In this document: piece by piece, positions 16,513 to 23,872 of the stretch
Layout of the letters: each line of letters starts with the position of its first letter
Numbering within the stretch: the stretch's first letter is position 1
NCBI GenBank assembly: GCA_034086985.1
Contig: JAXDZG010000009.1
Span: 62,001 to 126,000 of the forward strand
Length of the DNA: 64,000 nucleotides
Source: Phascolarctobacterium_A sp034086985
Lineage (GTDB): Bacteria > Bacillota > Negativicutes > Acidaminococcales > Acidaminococcaceae
Reading direction: 5' to 3'
Notes under the pieces: generated by a model
Databases searched by the model: none
What the model was told of the DNA's origin: nothing
What the model saw: only the letters and a program-made list of their open reading frames with translations
Position numbers and translations under genes: made by a program

Positions 16513-17531
16513 TTATCTAGTTCCTCGTTTCTTTTTGATTCAGCAATGCGCTGGGCAATAATGCTGACTACATCCTGCTCGGCAAAATCCATAGCTACGT
16601 GAATGGCATTGGTAATGGCCTTCGCCTTAGAGCTGCCGTGGCAAATGATAAAGGGTGCGCGGATGCCCAATAACAGAGCACCACCGTATTCCGCCGGGTC
16701 CAGACGCTTTTTGAGGCCCTTCAAAGCGGGCTTAATCAAAAGACCGCCCAGCTTAGCTAGGATACCACCCTTTAGGATGGCTTCCTTCACCATGGTCATA
16801 ATGGCCTTAGCCAGGCCCTCGCCAAACTTCAGCACCACATTGCCCACAAAGCCATCGCAGACAACCACGTCCACGGTACCCTTGTTAATGTCACGACCCT
16901 CCACATTGCCAATGAACTTAATGGTCTTTTCCTTCTTCAGCAAGGGATAGGTTGCCAGAGCTACTTCGTTACCCTTAGTTTCTTCTTCACCGATGTTCAA
17001 AAGTCCTACCCGCGGCGCAGAAATTTTAAGAATTTTTTCTGCGTACACCGTACCCATGATAGCACTTTGCTTCATGTGCTCAGGCTTAGCATCCACCTTA
17101 GCGCCGCTATCAAGCACCACAGTGGTACCGGTCAGGCTCGGAATCGGGGTTGCAATAGCCGGGCGCTCCACGCCCTTAATACGGCCTACGCCAAAAAGCG
17201 CTGCCGCTACCGCAGCACCGGTGCTACCGGAGGAAACCAAAGCATCGCATTCCTTATTGCGCAGCAGCCTTGCAGCTACCACGATAGAAGCATCTTTTTT
17301 AGACTTCACAGCAATGGCCGGATGCTCGCTCATCTCAATTACCTCGCTGGCATGGTGCACCGTAATACGCTCATCCTTATCCGCGTGATACTTCACCAGC
17401 AGCTCCTTGATAACCTTCTCATCACCCACCAAAACCGTTTCACAGCCATAGGCCTTAACCGCGTTGACAGCTCCTAAAACCAGCTCCTTGGGACCATAAT
17501 CGGTGCCCATGACGTCCACTGCGATTTTCAT
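16509..17531 (-). CDS. plsX: Phosphate acyltransferase PlsX
   Basis: Protein of 340 residues that converts acyl-ACP to acyl-phosphate, the first step of phospholipid synthesis in the PlsX/PlsY route. It begins MKIAVDVMGTDYGPKELV (family motif DxMGxDxGP) and has SSGSTGAAVAAAL. It overlaps both neighbours by 4 bases (fapR and fabH), indicating coupled translation. Confidence 0.95.
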   Translation of the reverse strand: MKIAVDVMGTDYGPKELVLGAVNAVKAYGCETVLVGDEKVIKELLVKYHADKDERITVHHASEVIEMSEHPAIAVKSKKDASIVVAARLLRNKECDALVSSGSTGAAVAAALFGVGRIKGVERPAIATPIPSLTGTTVVLDSGAKVDAKPEHMKQSAIMGTVYAEKILKISAPRVGLLNIGEEETKGNEVALATYPLLKKEKTIKFIGNVEGRDINKGTVDVVVCDGFVGNVVLKFGEGLAKAIMTMVKEAILKGGILAKLGGLLIKPALKGLKKRLDPAEYGGALLLGIRAPFIICHGSSKAKAITNAIHVAMDFAEQDVVSIIAQRIAESKRNEELDK

Positions 17532-18115
17532 GCTTCCTGCTCCCTTTCATGCTTGTCGCGCTGATCCATGGAAACAATTATGAATTTAGCGCGAAATACT
17601 TCCTCATTATTGCTTTTAATGCTTACAAAAATATAATACTTATCCATGCGCTTATGGGTGACCACAGCCTTGGCCACAAGGGTAGCACCGGCGCTCACCG
17701 GCACCTTGTACTTCACATTGCCCACCGCAGTGAGTGCCCTTTCGGCGTCCACCACTGCCAAAGCCAGGGTATTGGCCATGGCAAACATATAATAGCCACG
17801 GGCAATGCCTGTTTTTTCTAATACCATATCGCTGGATATTTTCAAAGTAGAAATGCCCAGCTTATTTAATTCCAGATCCAAGAGCTCGCCCACAATATCC
17901 TTTTTATCGATGGCGCGCACCTTGGTTTGGGCATCCTCAGCCATGGTACGTGTTCTGGCCCGCAGCTCAGGTATCCCCAGCGTCACTCGGTCCAAACGGA
18001 TTGTCTGTACGCTGACCTTCAGCATCTGCGCCAGCTGCTCATCAGTGCTAAAGGGATTATCCTTCAGCAGCTTTTTCAAGCTCTTGTGACGTATTAACTT
18101 TTTCGAAGAATTCAT
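17528..18115 (-). CDS. fapR: Fatty acid biosynthesis repressor FapR
   Basis: Repressor of 195 residues: an N-terminal DeoR-like helix-turn-helix (about 8-60) and a C-terminal hotdog domain that binds malonyl-CoA. The DNA-binding part includes TDEQLAQMLKVSVQTIRLDR. Malonyl-CoA releases FapR from DNA, turning on fatty acid and phospholipid genes. The frame opens with GTG one codon earlier; I use the adjacent ATG at 18113-18115. It is first in the operon and has a FapR-type operator just upstream, so it should repress itself. Confidence 0.94.
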   Translation of the reverse strand: MNSSKKLIRHKSLKKLLKDNPFSTDEQLAQMLKVSVQTIRLDRVTLGIPELRARTRTMAEDAQTKVRAIDKKDIVGELLDLELNKLGISTLKISSDMVLEKTGIARGYYMFAMANTLALAVVDAERALTAVGNVKYKVPVSAGATLVAKAVVTHKRMDKYYIFVSIKSNNEEVFRAKFIIVSMDQRDKHEREQEA

Positions 18116-18130
18116 CACTTCACCCGCTTT

Positions 18131-18147
18131 TTAGTACCAGCTCATAA
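18131..18147. promoter_or_regulatory. FapR operator
   Basis: The 17-bp TTAGTACCAGCTCATAA has a perfect TTAGTACC half and a weaker second half, matching the Bacillus FapR palindrome. It lies just downstream of the predicted transcription start of fapR, where bound repressor would block RNA polymerase. Confidence 0.75.
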
Positions 18148-18158
18148 TATCTGTTTTT

Positions 18159-18187
18159 ATTATAAAATGAGGCGGGGTATTTGGCAA
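18159..18187 (-). promoter_or_regulatory. Promoter of the fapR-fab operon
   Basis: Minus strand TTGCCA (18182-18187), 17-base spacer, TATAAT (18159-18164). The FapR operator begins about 11 bases past the -10. Confidence 0.8.
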
Positions 18188-18253
18188 GTGTTTTTCGTGA
18201 GATTTCACAAAATTGCAGAGAATTTTTTACTTGCTTAATTAAAAAGGGCAAGC

Positions 18254-18286
18254 AAAAAGCCCCCGGAGATTACTCTCCAGAGGCTT
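18254..18286 (-). terminator. Terminator of yceD-rpmF
   Basis: On the minus strand AGCCTCTGGAGA pairs with TCTCCGGGGGCT around a GTAA tetraloop, followed by TTTTTG. It starts about 14 bases after the rpmF stop and ends yceD-rpmF. Confidence 0.8.
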
Positions 18287-18299
18287 CAATAAGCTTTAA

Positions 18300-18479
18300 T
18301 TATTCAGCAACTGCAATGACTTGTTTGCCGTCATAGTAACCGCATTCAGTGCAAACGCGATGGGGCATTTTCAATTCATGACATTGCGGGCATTCAACCA
18401 TGCCAGGAACGCTCAATTTCCAGTTAGCACGACGTCTGTCACGACGAGCCTTGGACATTTTTCTCTTAGGTACTGCCAT
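18300..18479 (-). CDS. rpmF: 50S ribosomal protein L32
   Basis: Ribosomal protein of 59 residues, beginning MAVPKRKMSKARRDRRRANW as L32 does. It carries a zinc site: CPQC and a later CTEC. Ribosome site GGAGG is present. The pair yceD-rpmF is a widely conserved bacterial operon, 35 bases apart here. It is the Cys-containing (zinc-binding) form of L32. Confidence 0.97.
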   Translation of the reverse strand: MAVPKRKMSKARRDRRRANWKLSVPGMVECPQCHELKMPHRVCTECGYYDGKQVIAVAE

Positions 18480-18514
18480 TTCTCAACACACCTCCTCAGT
18501 GCTATGAAGTGAAT

Positions 18515-19018
18515 TTAATTTTTGATGAATTGCTTCAATGCCGCTAGCCTTGGATCGACGGTAAGTCTGTCACAGCCGCAGTCGCCATCGTTAAGATCAG
18601 CGCCACAAACAGGACACAACCCCCGGCAGTCTGGTTTACACAGAGCCTGCATGGGCTCTGCAAGCAGCAGCCCTTCACGAAGCGGTTCTGTTATGTCGAT
18701 AACATCCGAATCGTAAACAAAAGCATCATTTTCAATATTATCAGCCCCGGCCGGATAGAATTTCTCCACCACCTCTGCCTCTGTGACGCCTGTAAACTCC
18801 TTCAGGCAACGGCCGCAGGTGCGCTGCACCTTGCACTGCATCTTGGCCTGCAAAAGCAAAACATCACCGGCATTGCTCATAGTGCCCACCAGCTTTACGC
18901 TACCGATTATGCCCATTTCCTCGGGACTAATCTCCAGCTCCGCCGGCTCCAGCTCATAAGCAAGTGGCTTTTCTCCAACCAGTCTTTTCTTGATTTGTGC
19001 GACATTTATCTTAATCAT
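18515..19018 (-). CDS. yceD: YceD family protein (DUF177)
   Basis: Protein of 167 residues of the DUF177 / YceD family, linked to 23S rRNA metabolism in plants and bacteria and nearly always placed before rpmF. The core has CGRCLKEF. The C-terminus adds a cluster CKPDCRGLCPVCG plus CGC, consistent with metal binding. The gene has a consensus promoter directly upstream. Molecular function is not settled. Confidence 0.9.
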   Translation of the reverse strand: MIKINVAQIKKRLVGEKPLAYELEPAELEISPEEMGIIGSVKLVGTMSNAGDVLLLQAKMQCKVQRTCGRCLKEFTGVTEAEVVEKFYPAGADNIENDAFVYDSDVIDITEPLREGLLLAEPMQALCKPDCRGLCPVCGADLNDGDCGCDRLTVDPRLAALKQFIKN

Positions 19019-19036
19019 ATTTCACCAATCGTTACA

Positions 19037-19065
19037 ATTATAGCGGTACTGAGGCTCTTTGTCAA
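19037..19065 (-). promoter_or_regulatory. Consensus promoter of yceD-rpmF
   Basis: Minus strand TTGACA (19060-19065), exact 17-base spacer, TATAAT (19037-19042): a perfect sigma-A promoter about 20 bases before yceD. This is fitting for a ribosomal protein operon. Confidence 0.9.
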
Positions 19066-19122
19066 GAAAAACCTACGTTTAAAGCAAAAAATCTATAACA
19101 AAATTTACACTAGACAGCATTT

Positions 19123-20331
19123 TTAGAGTTTAATGATACGTCTGCAGATGTTGAAGGTATCACGAGCGATAACCAATTCCTCATTAGTGGGGATGACGAA
19201 AATCTTTACTCTAGCACGACGCACGCTGATTTCTCTTTCCTTGCCACGAATTTTATTTAAATCCGGGTCAATGCGAGTGCCAAGATATTCGAGGCCATTG
19301 CAAATCTTGTCGCGCATAAAGGGGGAATTTTCACCCAAGCCTGCGGTAAAGACAATGGCGTCCACGCCGCCCATGGCAGCCACATAGCCACCGATATATT
19401 TTTTAACCTTGTAAGCGAAAACGTCTATGGCCAGCTGGCTGCGGTCGTCACCACGGTTAGCAGCGCTCTCCAAATCGCGGAAGTCGCTGGACAGGCCGCT
19501 GATGCCCAAAATACCGCTGCGACGGTTCAGGTAATCGTCAATTTGCTGGGCCGTCATATTTTCCTTTTCCATGAGGAAGGGGATAATGGCCGGGTCAATC
19601 TCGCCACTGCGGGTACCCATAATCAGGCCCTCTAGAGGTGTATAGCCCATGCTGGTGTCAATGGATTTGCCATATTTGATGGCCGTAATGCTGGCGCCGT
19701 TGCCCAAATGGCAAGTAATAATGCGCAAATCCGTCATATGCTCGCCCATCAGCTCCGCTGCTCTTTGGGCCACATATTTATGGGAGGTGCCATGAAAGCC
19801 GTACCGGCGCAGACCATATTTTACATACAGCTCGTAGGGCAGGCCGTATAAATAGGCCACCTTGGGCATGGTTTGGTGGAACGCTGTATCGAAAACAGCT
19901 ACCTGGGGCACGCCCTTCATCAAATTCATGCAGGCCTCGATACCAAACAGGTTAGGCGGATTATGCAAGGGCGCAATCTCGCTGCAGGCCTTAATGCCCT
20001 GCAAAACCTCTCCGGTAATCAAAACGCTATCCGCAAAGCGCTCACCGCCGTGCACAACACGATGGCCTACAGCGTCAATCTCTGACATATCTTTAATAAC
20101 GCCGTATTCCTTATGCGTCAACGCTTTTAAGACCATTTTGATACCAACCACGTGGTCCGGTATATCTTCCTTTAAGTCAATGGTATACTTTCCCACAGGC
20201 GTGTGCTTTAAGGTGGACCCCTCCATGCCAATGCGCTCTACGAGACCCTTGGCCATAACCTTTTCGCCCTCCATATTAATCAGCTGATATTTGATGGAGG
20301 AGCTGCCGCAGTTTACAACGAATACAATCAC
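19123..20331 (-). CDS. ackA: Acetate kinase
   Basis: Enzyme of 402 residues that interconverts acetyl-phosphate + ADP and acetate + ATP, the ATP-forming step of acetate fermentation. Motifs: VVNCGSSSIKYQL at the N-terminus, FDTAFHQTMP, RRYGFHGTSHKYV and GDGRS-like downstream signatures. It starts with GTG (20329-20331), 6 bases after GGAGG. No pta is adjacent. tmcAL, which consumes acetate, is divergent. Confidence 0.96.
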   Translation of the reverse strand: MIVFVVNCGSSSIKYQLINMEGEKVMAKGLVERIGMEGSTLKHTPVGKYTIDLKEDIPDHVVGIKMVLKALTHKEYGVIKDMSEIDAVGHRVVHGGERFADSVLITGEVLQGIKACSEIAPLHNPPNLFGIEACMNLMKGVPQVAVFDTAFHQTMPKVAYLYGLPYELYVKYGLRRYGFHGTSHKYVAQRAAELMGEHMTDLRIITCHLGNGASITAIKYGKSIDTSMGYTPLEGLIMGTRSGEIDPAIIPFLMEKENMTAQQIDDYLNRRSGILGISGLSSDFRDLESAANRGDDRSQLAIDVFAYKVKKYIGGYVAAMGGVDAIVFTAGLGENSPFMRDKICNGLEYLGTRIDPDLNKIRGKEREISVRRARVKIFVIPTNEELVIARDTFNICRRIIKL

Positions 20332-20585
20332 AATATGCCTCCTAGTAAGCTACACATCCACAGACTCTGCTGCTTTTCCCGCAGGCAACACACCTACGGG
20401 CACTCATAAGATAAGTATACACTATTTAGCAAGAAAAATACAGTGCATAATTTATGTATACATAGCTTTTATGTTATAATATGCTAAGAGCGTAGTACTT
20501 TTTTAGGAGCTAAAGGCGATTTTTAAGCAAGCTAGGTACTAAAAAATAAGCTCAATTTTAGCAATAATTTTAAGGAAGATGCAGC
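20332..20585. promoter_or_regulatory. Divergent ackA / tmcAL intergenic region
   Basis: Toward ackA: a TATACT (20414-20419, minus) with no good -35, and a leader hairpin CCCGCAGG (20378-20385) / CCTACGGG (20393-20400). Toward tmcAL: TATAAT at 20475-20480 (plus) with a weak -35. GGTACTAA at 20535-20542 equals a FapR half-site, but its other half is absent. No further gene is visible. Confidence 0.5.
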
Positions 20586-21902
20586 ATGATTTATGCCACC
20601 GGCATTATTGCCGAATATAATCCCTTTCATAACGGACATTTATACCAGCTCAAGAAGGCCGCACGCCTTACAGAGCAGCCCATCATCGTGGTGATGAGCG
20701 CCAGCTTTATGCAGCGGGGCGAGCCCGCCTGCCTTGATAAGTGGCTGCGGGCCCGGCTGGCCGTGGAAAACGGCGCTGCGCTGGTGCTGGAGCTGCCCAC
20801 GAATTTTTCCTTGCGCAGCGCCCAGTTTTTTGCCAGCGGGGGCGTGCAGCTACTGGCAGCCACGGGCTGCGTCAATGCGCTGGCCTGCGGTGTGGAGTCG
20901 CCGGAGCGCGACTTTGTCGCTTTGGCCAACAGCATTATGAGCGCGAAGGCGCAAAGCCGCATTAAAGAGCTTTTAAGCCAAGGTAAAAGCTATGCCGTAG
21001 CCTGCGCTGCCGTGCTGGCGGAAGCAGAGCAAGCGTCAGCTGCTGCTAGCTCAGACAATAGTGTATCAGGCTACGCTCCTCTCGCCAAGCCTAACGATAT
21101 TTTGGCCTTAGAATATACTAAAGCGCTTGTTAATACGGATATCAAGCCTTATTTTATAAAACGCCTTGGTGATGGCTACAACGAGCGGGAAATAACTGGT
21201 ACCATGGCTAGCGCTACGGCTATAAGACAGGCTCTTAAGGCTGAGCGTAATACATACTACGCCAACACTCTCTCCACTGCCAACGCAAGCAACAACGCCG
21301 ATACCAACGCTGCTGCAAGCACCTTTAGCTGGCGCCAAGCAGTGCCCGCCAGCGTAGCCCTGGCCCTTCAAGAAGGGCAGCCGGGCTACGACGAGCAGCT
21401 TTTGTGGCAGCTATTGCGCTATCGCCTGCGCCTGCTTGAGGCAGAGGACATCGCCGATGCCTGCCAATGCAGCGAGGGCTTGGAAAACCTGCTCAAGCAA
21501 AGCGCAGGCTGCGCTACCCTGGCCCAGGCGCTCCAGCTATGCACCAGCAAGCGCTACACTACGAGCCGCATTCGGCGGCTCTTCATGCAGCTGCTTTTGC
21601 AGGTGCCCCGCTGGCGCTGGGAGGAAAACGCCCCCGCCTACCTTAGAGTACTGGCCTTTAACGATACCGGCCGCCAGCTTTTGAAGCAGATGAAGTCTAG
21701 CGCCACCCTACCCATCATTACCGGTATCGCCAAAAACTGGCGCTACAAGCTTGCCCATTTGCCTCTGCGCCAGCAGCAAATTTACATCCAGCAGCTGGAG
21801 CTGGAGCTCAAGGCCACGGAGCTGTGGAGCCTTTTGCAGCTCAACCCCGCCCTCAATCGGGCGGGCAACGACCTGCTCACCTCCCCCGTTTACGTAAAAT
21901 AA
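20586..21902 (+). CDS. tmcAL: tRNA(Met) cytidine acetate ligase TmcAL
   Basis: Enzyme of 438 residues that activates acetate with ATP and acetylates C34 of elongator tRNA-Met. The N-terminus GIIAEYNPFHNGHLYQLKKA carries the nucleotidyltransferase HxGH motif, and PNDILALEY matches the conserved PNNILAIEY region. Two Ala/Ser/Asn-rich stretches (about 147-164 and 226-246) look like low-complexity insertions. It stands alone on the plus strand. The gene is visibly more GC-rich than its surroundings. Confidence 0.92.
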   Translation: MIYATGIIAEYNPFHNGHLYQLKKAARLTEQPIIVVMSASFMQRGEPACLDKWLRARLAVENGAALVLELPTNFSLRSAQFFASGGVQLLAATGCVNALACGVESPERDFVALANSIMSAKAQSRIKELLSQGKSYAVACAAVLAEAEQASAAASSDNSVSGYAPLAKPNDILALEYTKALVNTDIKPYFIKRLGDGYNEREITGTMASATAIRQALKAERNTYYANTLSTANASNNADTNAAASTFSWRQAVPASVALALQEGQPGYDEQLLWQLLRYRLRLLEAEDIADACQCSEGLENLLKQSAGCATLAQALQLCTSKRYTTSRIRRLFMQLLLQVPRWRWEENAPAYLRVLAFNDTGRQLLKQMKSSATLPIITGIAKNWRYKLAHLPLRQQQIYIQQLELELKATELWSLLQLNPALNRAGNDLLTSPVYVK

Positions 21903-21945
21903 GCTCTGACCATGCCCCTTACGGGGCTTGGCCAGAGCTTAATTC
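21901..21945. terminator. Bidirectional terminator between tmcAL and agcS
   Basis: AAGCTCTG ... CCAGAGCTT (21901-21940) with an inner GCCCC/GGGGC arm. T-rich flanks lie on both sides. It serves two convergent genes. Confidence 0.75.
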
Positions 21946-21964
21946 TTTTGCTTATATACTTAGC

Positions 21965-23308
21965 TTATTTTTCGCGTTCCTTTAAGTGCTTTTCATAAGC
22001 CTTGGTTTCAGCCACAACCACACCGGTCAGGGCCAACAGAGCAATCAAGTTGGGGATGGCCATGAGGCCATTGACGATATCGGCCAGCACCCAAATTTCT
22101 TCCAGCTTCAGGAAGGGACCGCAGGCGATCAGAATGATGAAGATAATGCGATAAGGCATAATAGCTTTAACGCCCATCAAATATTCTACACAGCGCTCGC
22201 CGTAGTAATTCCAGCCCAAAATGGTGGTGAAGGCGAAGAGCACCAGGCCCACCATCAGCAGCATGGAGCCAAAGCCCGGGAAAGCAGCTGCAAAGGCTGC
22301 ATCAGTCATAGCAGCGCCCTTTAAAGGACCGCACCAAGCGCCGGTTACGATCAGGGATAAGCCAGTCAAGGAGCAAATGATGATGGTATCGATAAAGGTA
22401 CCAGTCATGGAAACAAGGCCTTGCTCAGCAGCCCATTTGGTTTTAGCAGCAGCTGCTACGATAGGAGCGGAACCTAAGCCGGACTCGTTGGAGAAAACGC
22501 CACGGGCAACGCCGCTACGCATAGCCAGCATGACGGTTGCGCCCAGGAAGCCGCCTTGCGCAGCGGTGGTGGTGAAGGCATCCTGCAGCACCATGCCGAT
22601 GGCACCGGGAACCTTATCTGCAAAGCAAATCAAAATGCCCACAGTAGTGATGAAGTACAGCACTGCCATGGCAGGCACGATTTTAGAAGCAACGTTAGCA
22701 ATGGATTTCAGACCGCCGATGGTTACAGCAGCAACTACAACAGTCAGAGCGATACCGGTGTACATCACAGGGATACCGGCAGTAATCTTGGTAATTTCTA
22801 CAATGGAGTTAACCTGAGCAAAGGTACCAATACCGAAGTATGCGCAAAGCACGCCGAAGGCAGCGAACATGACAGCCAGGGGCTTGTAGGATTTGCCAAG
22901 GCCATTTTCAATATAGTACATGGGGCCGCCGGAGATGTTGCCATCTGCGTCCACAGTACGATATTTTACAGCCAAAAGGCATTCGGCATATTTGGTAGCC
23001 ATGCCAAAGAAGGCAGCCATCCACATCCAGAAAAGAGCACCGGGGCCACCGGCCTTGACGGCGGTAGCAACACCGACGATGTTACCGGTACCAACGGTTG
23101 CAGCCAGAGCGGTGCACAGTGCCTTAAAAGAGTTAACATCGCCGCTACCATCATTTTTAGCACTAAAAATCAGCTTCAGAGCAGAGCCCAGCTTGAAGAC
23201 TTGGATCAAACCCAAGCGAATGGTCAGCCAGATACCGGTGCCAACTAAGAGCACCAAAAGTGGTGGGCCCCAGACAAAATCATCAATCGCATTCAACATT
23301 TCCAACAT
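21965..23308 (-). CDS. Sodium:alanine/glycine symporter, AGCS family
   Basis: Membrane protein of 447 residues with about ten hydrophobic segments. The AGCS signature is visible as ATVGTGNIVGVATA, with further family stretches KYAECLLAVKYR and SNESGLGSAPI. It moves alanine or glycine with sodium. It is preceded by a tandem glycine riboswitch and a terminator, which strongly suggests glycine is its regulator and probably a substrate. Whether it imports or exports glycine in this organism is not shown. Confidence 0.93.
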   Translation of the reverse strand: MLEMLNAIDDFVWGPPLLVLLVGTGIWLTIRLGLIQVFKLGSALKLIFSAKNDGSGDVNSFKALCTALAATVGTGNIVGVATAVKAGGPGALFWMWMAAFFGMATKYAECLLAVKYRTVDADGNISGGPMYYIENGLGKSYKPLAVMFAAFGVLCAYFGIGTFAQVNSIVEITKITAGIPVMYTGIALTVVVAAVTIGGLKSIANVASKIVPAMAVLYFITTVGILICFADKVPGAIGMVLQDAFTTTAAQGGFLGATVMLAMRSGVARGVFSNESGLGSAPIVAAAAKTKWAAEQGLVSMTGTFIDTIIICSLTGLSLIVTGAWCGPLKGAAMTDAAFAAAFPGFGSMLLMVGLVLFAFTTILGWNYYGERCVEYLMGVKAIMPYRIIFIILIACGPFLKLEEIWVLADIVNGLMAIPNLIALLALTGVVVAETKAYEKHLKEREK

Positions 23309-23369
23309 AATAAAACATCTCCCTCTTTTTTCCCTCTCTCAGCAGGTTTAATCAATAATCATAAGTAAA

Positions 23370-23401
23370 TAAAAAACCGGAGTATGCGCATATACTCCGG
23401 T
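23370..23401 (-). terminator. Riboswitch-controlled terminator before agcS
   Basis: ACCGGAGTAT (23376-23385) pairs with ATACTCCGGT (23392-23401), and six T follow on the minus strand. It sits between the glycine aptamers and the AGCS gene and is the likely expression platform. A separate hairpin AAGCATC/GATGCTT precedes it. Confidence 0.85.
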
Positions 23402-23439
23402 AAAGTCAACACCTATCCAAGCATCCCCACTGATGCTTA

Positions 23440-23640
23440 GATATTAGCTTTGCTCCGTCCTTTGGCCTGAGAGATTGGTTTGCCACGCTTTACATGACAA
23501 GCTTGCACCTTCGGCGCCCATTTAAGGGACTCTCCAGAGTTGTGTCTGCTTACGGTTCCGCTTGTTTAAGCACCTGAGAGTTTTGCTCCTTCGGTAGGCA
23601 TATGCCTTCTCCCATAAGCTTCATCCACTCGCTATTTACT
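23440..23640 (-). promoter_or_regulatory. Tandem glycine riboswitch (gcvT motif)
   Basis: Two glycine aptamers on the minus strand. Aptamer 1 (about 23560-23620) has GGGAGA, CCGAAGGAGCAAA and CTCTCAGGT. Aptamer 2 (about 23440-23540) has GGAGAGTCCC, GCGCCGAAGGTGCAAG and TCTCTCAGGCCAAAGGAC. These are the diagnostic conserved cores. The terminator that follows suggests transcriptional control, in known cases on when glycine is bound. Confidence 0.95.
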
Positions 23641-23650
23641 TATGTACGCT

Positions 23651-23679
23651 ATTATAGTACACTCTAGAGAAAAAAGCAA
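23651..23679 (-). promoter_or_regulatory. Promoter of the glycine riboswitch-agcS transcript
   Basis: Minus strand TTGCTT (23674-23679), 17-base spacer, TATAAT (23651-23656), about 12 bases before the first aptamer helix. Confidence 0.8.
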
Positions 23680-23719
23680 GCACTTTTTGAAAATATTATT
23701 TTGACCCTTATAACAGCCC

Positions 23720-23872
23720 TTATTTTTGCTTAGCAGCTATCTCGCGCATGCAATAAACCAAGGAGCCGTTGCCACGATGATTCATGATGCACTCACAGCA
23801 GGTGCCATGACGAGGGCAGGTGGTTTTGGGGCAGGTGCAGTTAGCTTCATTACAATGCTTACGTTCTTCCAT
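23720..23872 (-). CDS. Small cysteine-rich protein (DUF6485-like)
   Basis: Small gene of 50 codons beginning MEERKHCNEANCTCP. GGAGG lies 7 bases before its ATG (23870-23872). It contains eight cysteines in a CxC...C...CCxC pattern, with CCECI followed by NHRG. This resembles the DUF6485 family as I remember it (CNCTY...CCECI...HR); a search would settle that. A metal-binding role is likely but unproven. It overlaps the last 14 bases of the ArnT-like gene, so it is probably coupled to it. An interrupted promoter-like region and then the agcS promoter follow. Confidence 0.75.
   Translation of the reverse strand: MEERKHCNEANCTCPKTTCPRHGTCCECIMNHRGNGSLVYCMREIAAKQK

Noticed and set aside
22556..23248. 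230-codon frame antisense to the AGCS symporter gene
   Set aside because: Wholly opposite a conserved membrane protein gene; rich in His, Asn and Gly as expected from the reverse of hydrophobic codons.
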